A stretch of 64,000 nt of DNA from assembly GCF_014270065.1 (NCBI RefSeq), contig NZ_JACNME010000009.1, positions 62,001 through 126,000 on the forward strand, given 5' to 3'. Each line of letters opens with the position of its first letter. Position 1 is the stretch's first letter. This DNA comes from Quadrisphaera sp. RL12-1S (GTDB lineage: Bacteria; Actinomycetota; Actinomycetes; Actinomycetales; Quadrisphaeraceae). The translations under genes were made by a program, and so were the position numbers. Below the pieces are notes generated by a model, which did no database searches, was not told where the DNA came from, and worked only from the letters and a program-made list of their open reading frames with translations. Of this stretch, positions 23,780-33,100 are shown in pieces.

Positions 23780-25372
23780 CTACCTCGACCCGCGCTGCTC
23801 CAGGCCCACGAGGTCCAGGCCCGTCACCCGCAGGTGGCTGGGCAGCACCACCCGCGGGTCCGCGTTGACGCCCACCACCGTCATGCCCGCGGCGCGCGCG
23901 GCGGTGGCGCCCGCCGCGGAGTCCTCCAGCGCCACGCACGAGGCGGGGTCCACCCCGAGCCGTGACGCGGCGAGCAGGTAGGGGTCCGGGGCCGGCTTGG
24001 GACGCGCGACGTCCTCCACCGCGACGACGACCTCGAGGAGGTCGAGCAGCTCGGCGTCGCGCAGCAGCGCAGTGACGTCGGTGCGGGTGCCGTTGCTGGC
24101 CACCGCCAGCGGCACCACCCCGTGCAGGGCGCCGAGCAGCTCCAGCGCTCCCGGCATGCGGGGCACGCCGGAGCGCAGGGCCGCTGAGTAGCGGGTGTCG
24201 AGGTGGCGGACGAGCAGGTCGGCGTCGACCGTCGGGTCCAGCGCGCGCACGCGGCGCGCGGTGTCCGCCGCGGACAGGCCCCGCAGGTCCGCCGCCGGGA
24301 CGGCGTGCAGCCCCCGCTCGTCGAGCACCTCCCGCACCAGGTCCAGCCAGGCGCCCTCGGAGTCCACCAGCAGGCCGTCGCAGTCGACGACGACCGCGGC
24401 GGCGTCCACCACGGCGCCCGCGGGCCCGGCGGCCGGGTCGAGCACGCGCAGGGAGCACTGCCTGGAGGTCGGACCGGGGTCGGCGGCCCGCGCGCCGGGC
24501 GAGACCCCCAGGAGCGAGAGCAGGAGCGGGGTGACCTGCTCGCTGCGCAGCGCCGTCGGCAGGTCGAGCGCGCTGAGGTCCGCCCCGACCTCGTGCAGCA
24601 GGAGGAAGGAGCGCCGGACCTCCACCTCGTCCTCGCCGTGGCCGCCCTCGGGCTTGTGCCCGTGGTCGGTCGTGACCGCGACCAGCCACCGCTCGCCGAG
24701 CTGCTCGTGGCGCTGCGAGACGGTCTCGACGAGGTGCCGGACCTGCTCGTCGACCTCCCCCACCGCGTCGCGGTACTCCTGGCTCGCCGCGCCGTGGTCG
24801 TGACCGGCCTCGTCGACGCGCTCGAGGTAGACGAAGCTGGCGTCGGGGCCGTCGTGGCCGAGCACCCGCGCGGCCTCCGAGACCACCTGGCGGTCTGCGG
24901 AGCGGGCTCGCTCGGAGGTGTCGGTCGCCTTGACCACGACGTGCTGGCCCGCCCGCTGCTGGTCGAGGCGCTGGTGGATGACGGGCCCGGGCCCGTCCGG
25001 GTCGACCAGGGGCCACCAGCCCGCCGCCGCGAAGGTGCGGGCCCGCGGGTCAGCGGACCACACCTGCGAGAGGACGTCGGGGCACCGGGAGAGCCGGTGG
25101 CCCGCGAAGTCGTTCCCCCACACGCCGTGCTCCTCGTGCGTGGTCCCCGTCAGCAGGGACGACCAGCCGGGGCCGGAGTCGGTGGGGGGTGCCATCCACA
25201 CCGGGACCAGCCGGCCGCCCTGGTCGAGGAGGCGCTGGAGGGTGGGGGCCAGCACCTCCCCCGCGGGCTCCCGGTCCTGCTCCGGCTGCGCGAAGGCCGG
25301 GTCGGAGGCGGTCGCCCCGGGCAGGGCGACGTCGACGCGGAGTCCGTCCAGCCCGATGATCAGCAGCTTCAC
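23780..25372 (-). CDS. Phosphodiesterase - HAD phosphatase fusion
   Basis: 530 residues in one uninterrupted frame. Residues 1-300 form a type I phosphodiesterase/alkaline-phosphatase-superfamily domain: metal Asp9 in IIGLDGLRVD, the nucleophile region PTDSGPGWSSLLTGTTHEEH (62-81), metal residues in RVDEAGHDHG (Asp187, His191) and TTDHGHKPEGGHG (Asp236, His237). Residues 320-530 are a HAD hydrolase of the beta-phosphoglucomutase type: VVVDCDGLLVDSE (Asp330 nucleophile, Asp332), VASNGT (motif II), PKPAPDPYL (motif III Lys) and ALEDSAAG (motif IV). Two phosphate-releasing activities on one chain is unusual. It is the last gene of the DeoR-GH4 operon (nine-base gap), suggesting work on phosphorylated sugars. 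Separate translation of the HAD half from an internal GTG is possible. Confidence 0.85.
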   Translation of the reverse strand: MKLLIIGLDGLRVDVALPGATASDPAFAQPEQDREPAGEVLAPTLQRLLDQGGRLVPVWMAPPTDSGPGWSSLLTGTTHEEHGVWGNDFAGHRLSRCPDVLSQVWSADPRARTFAAAGWWPLVDPDGPGPVIHQRLDQQRAGQHVVVKATDTSERARSADRQVVSEAARVLGHDGPDASFVYLERVDEAGHDHGAASQEYRDAVGEVDEQVRHLVETVSQRHEQLGERWLVAVTTDHGHKPEGGHGEDEVEVRRSFLLLHEVGADLSALDLPTALRSEQVTPLLLSLLGVSPGARAADPGPTSRQCSLRVLDPAAGPAGAVVDAAAVVVDCDGLLVDSEGAWLDLVREVLDERGLHAVPAADLRGLSAADTARRVRALDPTVDADLLVRHLDTRYSAALRSGVPRMPGALELLGALHGVVPLAVASNGTRTDVTALLRDAELLDLLEVVVAVEDVARPKPAPDPYLLAASRLGVDPASCVALEDSAAGATAARAAGMTVVGVNADPRVVLPSHLRVTGLDLVGLEQRGSR

Positions 25373-25381
25373 GCGGACATC

Positions 25382-26773
25382 TCAGCAGGTGTGCGCTGCT
25401 CCGGAGGAGGCGGCCAGCGCGGCGGCGACCTCGGGGACCTCCCGGGTGTAGCCGTCGAGCAGGGCCCTGGCGCGCGGCAGCGACTGCACGAGCGGGTGCA
25501 GCGCGAACGCCTTCTCCGCCTGGGTCCGCGATCCGGACAGCGCCGCGTCGATCGTGTACCGCTCGCAGGCCTTGAGCTGCTGCATGAGGCCCAGCTGGTG
25601 CAGGTCGGGCTGGGTCACCTGCTGGGTGACCATGCCCTGGGCCGACACGCGGACGGGGACCTCGACGACGGCGTCGGCGGGCATCCCGGGGATGGTGCCG
25701 CCGTTGCGGACGTTGAGGATCAGCGTCGCGGGCTCGTCGCGCGCCACGGCGCGCATCACCGACAGCGCCACCCCGGCGTAGCCGTCGTCGCCCTGGAAGG
25801 GGCTGTCCTCGGCGTCGGCGACGTGGTCGTCGGGCTTGGCCTCGGCCATGTAGGTGGCGCTGCGGGCGGCGGAGGTGTCCTGCCACAGCTGCCACGGGTC
25901 GGCTGCGCCGCGGACGCGGGAGAAGAAGTCGGCCTGGTCGACCACCAGCTGCTCGCCGCGGGTGCGGGGCCGCTCGAGGATGGCGGGCACGGCGTCGCGG
26001 TTGCAGTAGTAGTAGTAGAGGTACTCGTTGGGGATGTTCCCCAGCGTGCGCAGCGCGTCGACGCCGAAGACCGCGCCCTCCTCCAGGGACCCGAGCAGCG
26101 CGTCGTCGGCGAGCACCTGCGGCAGCAGGTCCACGCCGTGGTGCAGCACGCGGCGCAGCCAGCCGAGGTGGTTGAGGCCGGCGTAGTCGAGCTGCACCTC
26201 GCGGGGGTCGATGCCGAGCCCGGCGGCGATGCGCCGGCCCAGGCCCGACGGGGTGTCGCAGATGCCGACGGCGCGGTCGCCGAGCACCCGCTGGAGCGCC
26301 TCGGTGATCATGCCGGCGGGGTTGGTGAAGTTGATGAGCACCGCGCGCGGCGCCACGGCGGCGATGCGCTCCGCGATCGCCGTCATCACGGGCACCGTGC
26401 GCAGGCCGTAGGAGATGCCGCCGGGGCCCACCGTCTCCTGGCCCAGGAGCCCGAGGGCCAGCGCCACGCGCTCGTCGGCGACCCGGCCGGCGAGCCCTCC
26501 CACGCGGATGGCGGAGAAGACGAAGTCGGCGTCGGACAGGGCGGCGTCGAGGTCGGTGGTGGCGTGCACCTCCGGGATCGAGGCCGCGTCGGCGCCGGCG
26601 AGGACGGCCCGGCGCGCCGCGGAGGCGAGGATGGCCCGGACCGCCTCGAGGCGGTCGGCGCCGACGTCGTACAGCCACACCTGCGTGATGCGCGGGCTGC
26701 CGGCGTCGGCCAGGAGCGCGCGGTAGACGTCGGGGACCCGGAAGCCCCCACCGCCGACGATGGTGAGCTTCAC
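25382..26773 (-). CDS. GH4 glycosidase (6-phospho-glucosidase type)
   Basis: 463 residues of glycosidase family 4, which uses NAD and a divalent metal to oxidise C3, eliminate the glycosidic bond and then add water. The Rossmann start is LTIVGGGGFRVPDVYRALL; FSAIRVGGLAGRVADERVA, NFTNPAGM (around 148), the metal Cys in ICDTPSGL (around 172) and NHLGW (around 200, metal His) are all present. Most members act on 6-phospho sugars. The ATG overlaps the DeoR stop by four bases. No PTS genes are visible, so either phosphorylation is by the divergent kinase or this member uses unphosphorylated glycosides. Confidence 0.9.
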   Translation of the reverse strand: MKLTIVGGGGFRVPDVYRALLADAGSPRITQVWLYDVGADRLEAVRAILASAARRAVLAGADAASIPEVHATTDLDAALSDADFVFSAIRVGGLAGRVADERVALALGLLGQETVGPGGISYGLRTVPVMTAIAERIAAVAPRAVLINFTNPAGMITEALQRVLGDRAVGICDTPSGLGRRIAAGLGIDPREVQLDYAGLNHLGWLRRVLHHGVDLLPQVLADDALLGSLEEGAVFGVDALRTLGNIPNEYLYYYYCNRDAVPAILERPRTRGEQLVVDQADFFSRVRGAADPWQLWQDTSAARSATYMAEAKPDDHVADAEDSPFQGDDGYAGVALSVMRAVARDEPATLILNVRNGGTIPGMPADAVVEVPVRVSAQGMVTQQVTQPDLHQLGLMQQLKACERYTIDAALSGSRTQAEKAFALHPLVQSLPRARALLDGYTREVPEVAAALAASSGAAHTC

Positions 26774-27537
26774 GCCACGACCACCCGTCCACCGGCGGCG
26801 GTGACCCTGTCGAGGGCCTCCCGGGGAGCGCCCGGGGTGGTGACGAGCACGTCGACGGCGTCCAGGGACGTCGTCTGCAGCGAGCCCGTCCCCGGGAACT
26901 TCGCCTGCGACGCCAGCAGCACGGTCTGCGTTGCGGCAGCCAAGAGGCCCTCCTTCGTCGGTGCCTCGACCGACATGTCATCGACGACCCGGCCATCGGG
27001 TCGCACTCCGGTGCAGGACAGGACGGCGACGTCGCAGCTGATGCTGGCGAGCGCCTGCAGGGTCAGCGCGCCGACCAGGGTCTGGAAGTTGCGGCGGACG
27101 GTGCCGCCGAGCAGGACGAGGTCGACGGCGGGGTCGTCGCGCAGCTCGTCCAGGACCGCGAGGTTGCTCGTGATGACGGTGACGGGCCGCCCGGCGAGAT
27201 GCCGTGCGACCAGCGGCGTCGTCGTCCCGATGTCGAGGGCGACCACGGCGCCGTCGGGGACCAGCGCTGCCGCTGCACGCCCCATGGCCGCCTTGAGCTC
27301 GGCGCCGGCCTGCGCGGTGGTGGCGTAGGGGTGCTCGAGCGCGCCGTCGGACGTGCGGCTCAGGACGACGGCGCCGCCGTGCGTGCGGCGCAGGTCGCCG
27401 CTGGCGCCGAGCTGCTGGAGGTCGCGGCGCACGGTGGAGGGGCTGACCTGCAGCGCCTCGGCGAGGTCGTTCACGGAGGCGAACCGGTCGGCGTCGAGCC
27501 GTTCCAGGATCAGCTCGCGGCGCTGGCGCGTCTGCAC
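26770..27537 (-). CDS. DeoR-family transcriptional repressor (second)
   Basis: 255 residues. HTH: TRQRRELILERLDADRFASV with the recognition helix VSPSTVRRDLQQLGASGDL and hinge RRTHGGAVVL; sensor domain: VVALDIGTTTPLVARHLAG and VLLASQAKFPGTGSL. It is the first gene of an operon with the GH4 enzyme and the phosphodiesterase-HAD fusion, and is divergent from the PfkB kinase, so it most likely represses both. GTG at 27537 is used because it starts the HTH; the frame stays open upstream but that part is antisense to the kinase. A candidate operator lies between the two genes. Confidence 0.9.
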   Translation of the reverse strand: MQTRQRRELILERLDADRFASVNDLAEALQVSPSTVRRDLQQLGASGDLRRTHGGAVVLSRTSDGALEHPYATTAQAGAELKAAMGRAAAALVPDGAVVALDIGTTTPLVARHLAGRPVTVITSNLAVLDELRDDPAVDLVLLGGTVRRNFQTLVGALTLQALASISCDVAVLSCTGVRPDGRVVDDMSVEAPTKEGLLAAATQTVLLASQAKFPGTGSLQTTSLDAVDVLVTTPGAPREALDRVTAAGGRVVVA

Positions 27538-27554
27538 GCATCCAGTCAAGCGCA

Positions 27555-27613
27555 CTGCGCGTTTTCGGTCAACGATCACGGGTCGGATCGCTCCGCTGCG
27601 CGAAACCGCGCAG
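27555..27613. promoter_or_regulatory. Candidate DeoR operator, inverted repeat
   Basis: CTGCGCG-AAAC-CGCGCAG (27596-27613) is a perfect 7-base inverted repeat 20 bases before the kinase start codon. The half-site CTGCGCG recurs at 27555-27561, followed by TTTTCGG, a degenerate second copy close to the DeoR start. Two related sites in a 96-base divergent gap is the usual layout for an autoregulating DeoR protein. Binding is inferred. Confidence 0.5.
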
Positions 27614-27633
27614 GTGTGCCAGGATCCGGCGTC

Positions 27634-28617
27634 ATGGCGCAGCCCACCGACGTCGACCTGGCCTTCCTCGGCCCCGTCTACCTCGACCTGGTCATGGGCG
27701 GCGTGGACGCGCTGCCGACGCTCGGCAGCGAGGTCTACGCGACCTCCCTCGACGTCAGCCCCGGCGGCACCGCCACCCGCGCCGTCGCCGCGGCCCGCGT
27801 CGGGGCGCGCACGGCGCTGCTCACCCGGTTCGGCACCGACGAGTGGGGCGACCGGCTCGTCGCGGCGCTGAGCAGCGAGCCCGGCCTGGTGCTCGACGGG
27901 GCGGAGCGCAGCGAGGCCGTCAGGACGCCGGTGTCCGTCGCCGTCGTCGCCGGTGGCGACCGGACGTTCGTCACCCACGAGGTGCCCCGCTGGCGCCAGC
28001 TCACCCAGCAGCCCGGGCCGCGCCGCCTGCCGCGAGCGCTGCACGTGGACGTCTCCGCGCCGGTCCCGCTGTGGGTCGGGGGCCTGCGCCAGCGCGGCTG
28101 CACCGTGGTCGGGGGCATCGGCTACGTCGACACCCCCGGCTGGGGCGCGCAGGTGCGCTCCCACCTCGCCGACGTCGACGTCTTCGTCCCCAACGACGAC
28201 GAGGCGCGGCGCGCCACCGGCACCGGGTCGGTGGAGGACGCCGCCGCGGTGCTGGCGGAGCACGTGGCGCTGGCGGTGGTGACGCGCGGTGCGCGCGGCG
28301 TGGTCGCGTGCGACGGGGCCGTGCGCGTCGAGGTCGGCGGCGCCGGGCGCACCGAGCTCGGCGGGCTGTTCGACGACCCGGTGGTCGACACCACCGGCGC
28401 CGGCGACGTGTTCGTGGCCACCTTCATGGCCGCCGGGCTGGAGGACTGGTCCCTGCACCAGCGGCTGCAGGCCGCCGTGGTGTGCTCGGCGCTGTCGGTG
28501 CGCCGGGCCGGCGGGGCCAGCAGCGCCCCCACCCGCGCGGACCTCTCCGCGTGGTGGGGGCAGCTGCCGCCCGACGGCCGCTCGGCGCTGGAGCACCTCG
28601 AGGCCTGGACCGCCTGA
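27634..28617 (+). CDS. PfkB/ribokinase-family carbohydrate kinase
   Basis: 327 residues. Phosphorylates a sugar or nucleoside with ATP. Seen: the N-terminal strand VDLAFLGPVYLDLVMGG, the substrate-binding GGTATRAVAAARVGA, and signature 2 DTTGAGDVFVATFMAAGL with the catalytic base Asp258. It is divergent from the second DeoR gene; AGGA precedes the ATG. Its likely job is to phosphorylate the sugar released in this locus, which would also make the DeoR inducer and the phospho-substrate for the GH4 and phosphatase enzymes. Convergent to the gene that follows. Confidence 0.9.
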   Translation: MAQPTDVDLAFLGPVYLDLVMGGVDALPTLGSEVYATSLDVSPGGTATRAVAAARVGARTALLTRFGTDEWGDRLVAALSSEPGLVLDGAERSEAVRTPVSVAVVAGGDRTFVTHEVPRWRQLTQQPGPRRLPRALHVDVSAPVPLWVGGLRQRGCTVVGGIGYVDTPGWGAQVRSHLADVDVFVPNDDEARRATGTGSVEDAAAVLAEHVALAVVTRGARGVVACDGAVRVEVGGAGRTELGGLFDDPVVDTTGAGDVFVATFMAAGLEDWSLHQRLQAAVVCSALSVRRAGGASSAPTRADLSAWWGQLPPDGRSALEHLEAWTA

Positions 28618-28624
28618 GGACCAC

Positions 28625-29518
28625 TCAGACGCCGGAGGCAGACAGGCCCCGGACCACGGTGCCGTCGGCGAGCGTGACGTCGAGGGTGAAGTCCTCCACC
28701 AGCCGCGTGCCGTCGCAGTCACCGGCGCAGCCACCGCCGCTCCCCTCCGGGAAGGGCTCGGTGGTCCGCCTCATCGCGAGGCCCGGCCACCAGGCGGCGT
28801 AGTGACCGTCCTGCACCGTCGCCTCGACCACCCGCCCCTCGGCGGTCCGCACGGTCACCGCCCGCACCCGGTCACCGACGAGGCCGTCGACGATCGACAG
28901 CTCGTCACCCGGGGTGGTCTGCTGGAAGATCCCCGGCGGACCCAGGGCGTCCGAGGCGGGGCGCGCACCGCCCCCGCCACCACCAGCAGCGACGAACGCA
29001 GCACGCCCACCGGGCGGAAGCGCCACGACGCACGTCAGCGTGACGGGCGTGGCGGTCCCGTCGTCCAGGGCGACGACCACCAGATCACCGCGGCGCTCGG
29101 CCAGACGCGGCTGGAGCTGGTCGGCGCGGTCACCGGCCACAGAGGTCGCGGACCCGGCGCAGGCCCCACGGGCGGCGGCGACGTCGGCGGGGCTGGCGGC
29201 GCTCGGCACCGGCACCCAGGACGAGGCGTACGCCGTGGCGCCACCGCCGAGCACCTGGGTGGCCCCGACGCCCACCGCGACGGCCGCGGCAGCACCGGCG
29301 AGCAGCGCGACGCGGACCCTGCTGCGCCGCGGACGGGGGACGAGGGGGTCGCGCCGCCCGGCGGTGCGCGCGCCAGGCAGCTGCCCGACCGCCAGCGTCC
29401 GCTCCAGCGCAGAGGTGGCGCGCACACGGGCGACGTCGTCGAGGGGCGCCCGCGGTGCCGCATCGAGACGACGCAGGGCGGCGTCGAGAGAGGTGTCGGG
29501 GATGCGGCTCTGGCTCAT
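28625..29518 (-). CDS. Membrane-anchored partner of the ECF sigma factor
   Basis: 297 residues. A cytoplasmic N-terminal region of about 65 residues (SLDAALRRLDAAPRAPLDDV) precedes a single membrane helix (VRVALLAGAAAAVAVGVGAT) and an extracytoplasmic domain with cysteines. This is the topology of the putative anti-sigma proteins encoded behind ECF sigma genes in actinobacteria. No zinc-binding HxxxCxxC motif is seen. The ATG overlaps the sigma stop by four bases. An anti-sigma role is inferred from position and topology only; the outer domain's GGCAGDCDG could form a disulfide. Confidence 0.65.
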   Translation of the reverse strand: MSQSRIPDTSLDAALRRLDAAPRAPLDDVARVRATSALERTLAVGQLPGARTAGRRDPLVPRPRRSRVRVALLAGAAAAVAVGVGATQVLGGGATAYASSWVPVPSAASPADVAAARGACAGSATSVAGDRADQLQPRLAERRGDLVVVALDDGTATPVTLTCVVALPPGGRAAFVAAGGGGGGARPASDALGPPGIFQQTTPGDELSIVDGLVGDRVRAVTVRTAEGRVVEATVQDGHYAAWWPGLAMRRTTEPFPEGSGGGCAGDCDGTRLVEDFTLDVTLADGTVVRGLSASGV

Positions 29519-30123
29519 CGGGTCGCCTCCAGGGCGTCGGTCGCGGGCGGGGAGGCGCGGCGCGGCGCCGGAGCGGGCTCCGCGGCGTCGTCGTCGACGG
29601 CGAGGAGGGAGCGCAACGCGCGGCGGGCGCGCATGAGGCGCAGCCGGTAGCCGGTGGGCGTGGTGCCGAGCACCAGAGCCGCCTGCGCGGAGGTGAGGTC
29701 CTCGAAGACGGTGAGGGCCAGCACCTCCTGCTCGACCGAGGACAGGCGCCGCCAGGCGGCGGCGAGGTCGAGCCCGGCGACCAGCTCGTCGTGCGGGCTG
29801 GTCGCCGCCTCCGCGGCGGCCGCACCGTCGGTGACGCGCACCGCCAGCGCACCACGCCGGCCTCGCCCGCGGTGGGCCGTCAGCAGGCAGTTCCGGGCGA
29901 TCCCGAACACCCAGGCGCGCTGGGCGTCGAGGCGGCGCGGAGCGTCGTCGAAGCGGCGCCAGGCGACGAGCATCGCGTCGGCGACGACGTCCTCCGCGCT
30001 GCTCACCGCCTCGACGGGCGAGCGGCGCCGCACGAAGCGGAGGACGTCGTCGTGGACATCGGCGTACAGCGTCCGGAAGCGCTGCTCGGCGCTCTCGGCC
30101 GGAGGGGGCTGGGGCGGGCTCAC
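29515..30123 (-). CDS. ECF-type RNA polymerase sigma factor
   Basis: 202 residues. Region 2 runs from EQRFRTLYADVHDDVLRFV through AEDVVADAMLVAWRRF and RAWVFGIARNCLL; region 4 is RLSSVEQEVLALTVFEDLTSAQAALVLGTTPTGYRLRLMRARRAL. An acidic/proline tail follows. It should direct transcription of a small regulon, probably its own operon, and be held inactive by the membrane partner. The GTG start has AAGGGGTGGG upstream. The beta-galactosidase gene ends 35 bases before it on the same strand; they are not obviously related. Confidence 0.93.
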   Translation of the reverse strand: MSPPQPPPAESAEQRFRTLYADVHDDVLRFVRRRSPVEAVSSAEDVVADAMLVAWRRFDDAPRRLDAQRAWVFGIARNCLLTAHRGRGRRGALAVRVTDGAAAAEAATSPHDELVAGLDLAAAWRRLSSVEQEVLALTVFEDLTSAQAALVLGTTPTGYRLRLMRARRALRSLLAVDDDAAEPAPAPRRASPPATDALEATR

Positions 30124-30158
30124 ACCCCACCCCTTGCCGGCACGCCCCCCGCTGTTTC

Positions 30159-33100
30159 TCAGGCGGGCAGCTCCCGCAGGGTGAGCGAGAACGTGCGCTC
30201 GGCCGGGTGCAGCACGTACTGCGGCAGCACGGCCGGTCCGCACGAGGCGGTGCCGGTGCCGTGCAGCGCGGCGTCGAGGGTGACCACCAGGTCGGGTCCG
30301 GGCACGAGCGCGGCGTGGTGGCGGGCGGCGGCCAGCTGCTCGGTGGTCCACCGGCGGGCGGTGAAGCCCGTGGTGGGGCTGCCCTCCACGCGCAGGCCTG
30401 GCGTGCGCGGGCTCCCGGCCGGCTCCCCACCGGTCAGCTCCAGCCAGCGGGCGTCGGCGCGGTGGCCGTTCTCCTGCGGCATGACGTACGGCGTCTGCAG
30501 CTCCGCCACCGAGGCGCTGAACCGCCCCACGCGGGCTGCCAGGCCCGTGTCGGGGTAGACCTCGCCCGGTCCGCGGCCGAACCACGCGACGCGGTCGAGG
30601 GCGCGGGGCAGGTGCAGGCGCACCCCGAGGCGCGGCCACGGGAGGGACTGCTCGCCCTGCGGCTGCACGTGCACGTCGAGGCGCACCGCGGCACCACCGG
30701 CGGGGTCGGGCTCCAGCGCGGTCCAGCGGAAGGTGGCGAGCACCCCGTGGTCGTGCAGCGGGGGCGCCACGCGCGTGACCACCACGAGCGAGCCGTCCTC
30801 CACCCGCACGTCGCGCACCTGGTGGGTCAGCTGGTGCAGCTTCGCCTCGCGCCAGGCGTCGGCGATCTTGCCGTTCTCGCCCTCGTCGTTGTCGGTGGGC
30901 GCGCGCCACAGGTCCAGGCGCAGGCCGCCCACCGGCAGCCCGCCGAGGCGGTGGAGCGCGCCGGTCCTCGCCTCGAACGCCGCGCCACCGAGGAGCACGT
31001 CGGCCCCACGCCGGACGGGCGCGGCTCCCCCCGCGGGGGACGGGGACGGCGCCGGCGGCGCGTCCAGGGCCACCTGGCCGGAGCCGAGCACGTGCCCGGC
31101 GGCGGCCCACGGCTCGTCCGCGCGGGAGGTGGCCGTCACCGTGACCCACCGCTCGGCAGCCCCCGCGCGCGCCGGCACCAGGGCCGCCGGCGGCAGCGCG
31201 ACGTCGGCGGAGGCCCAGGGCGCGAGGTCGGGGGTGGCCAGCTCACCGCTGGCGACCTCCTGACCGTCGTCCTCCCGCACCCAGCGCAGGGAGACGCCGG
31301 ACAGGTCCCGGACGTCGTAGCGGTTGGTGACCGTCACCGCCGGTGCCCCGGCGGGCGCGCCAGCGGCGGGCACCACCTTCACTGGCGCGTAGGCGGTCGC
31401 GACGTCGAGCAGCCCGGGCGAGGGCGTCCGGTCGGGGAAGACCAGGCCGTCGGCCACGAAGTTGCCGTCGTGGACGACCTCGCCGAAGTCGCCCCCGTAG
31501 GCCCAGCGCTCGCGGCCGTCGACCACCTGGCGCAGGCCGTGGTCGATCCACTCCCACACGAAGCCGCCCAGGACGCGGTCGGAGGACTCGAAGAGGTCCT
31601 GGTACTCCGCCACACCGCCCGGGCCCAGCCCCATGGCGTGCACGTACTCGCACTGCACGAAGGGCAGCCGGCGGCGGCGCGCGTCGGCGGCGTCGTCGCG
31701 GGGACCGGCGGTCTGCCCGTCCTGCTCCATCGCCTCGTCGCTGCCGAGGTGCGCCTCCGCGCCGCGGGCGATGCGCTCGACCTCGGCGTGGGAGGCGTAC
31801 ATGCGGCTGTAGACGTCGACGTCGTGGTAGCCCCAGTCGTGCTCGTAGTGCAGGGGCAGGCCGGTGCCGACCTCGCGGGCGGCGCGCGCCATGGCGGTCA
31901 GGTTGCGGCCCACGCCCGACTCGTTGCCGAGCGACCACATGACCACGCTGGCGTGGTTCTTGTCGCGGTGCACCGTGCGCACCATCCGGTCGACCATGGG
32001 CGCCTCCCACGCCGGGTCGTCGGAGGGGTTGCGCCGCCAGCCGGTGAACCAGAAGCCGTGGGTCTCCAGGTCGCACTCGTCGACCACCCACAGCCCGTGC
32101 TCGTCGCACAGGTCGAGGAAGCGCGGGTGCGGCGGGTAGTGGCTGGTGCGGACGGCGTTGACGCCGTGCCGCTTCATGAGCAGCACGTCGGCGAGGTCCT
32201 CGGCGGGGGTGGTGGAGCGGCCGCGGTCTGCGGAGACCTCGTGGCGGTTGACGCCGCGCAGGAGGGTGCGGGCGCCGTTGACGGTGAAGACGTCCCAGTC
32301 GCCGGTGTCCGACGGGACGATCGCGACGGTGCGGAAGCCGATGCGCAGACGGACGCGCTCGGTGGCGGTGGCCACCTCGGCGTCGTACAGGCGCGGGGAC
32401 TCCGCGCTCCACGGGTCGACGGGGACGACGGCCGCCTCGCCGGGCGCGAGGTCGAGGCCGAGCTCGGGCACGAGCACGCGAGCTGCTGCACCGCCGGCCG
32501 TGGTCACCTCCACGCGCAGGGAGCCGGTGCCGGCGGCGTGGTCGTAGCCGGCGTGCACGTGGACGTCGTCGACACCGCCCGCGGGGCGGCCCAGCAGGCG
32601 CACGTCGCGGAAGATCCCCGACAGCCACCACATGTCCTGGTCCTCCAGGTAGGAGCCCGAGGACCACTGGTGCACCCGCACGGCCACGACGACCTCCTCC
32701 CCCTCGGAGGGGAGGTGGTCGGTGACGTCGAACTCGCTGACCAGGCGGGAGCCGACGGAGCGGCCCACCTCCGAGCCGTCCACCCACACCCGGAAGGCGG
32801 AGTCGACGCCCTCGAAGCGCAGCACCGCGCGGCCTCCGGCCGCCACGACGGCGGCGAGGTCGTCGGGGACGACGACGACGACGCGGTGGTCGCCGGTCGG
32901 GTTCTCGTCCGGCACGAAGGGCGGGTCGACCGGGAAGGGGTACTGCACGTTGGTGTACGCGGGCCGGCCGTAACGGCCGTCGGCGTTCTGCGGCGCGAGC
33001 TGCCAGTGGCCGGGCACGGCGAGCAGGTCCCAGGAGGAGTCGTCGAAGCCGGGCTCGGCGAAGGACTCCTCGACGTCGGCGCGCGGGCTCCAGCGGAAGC

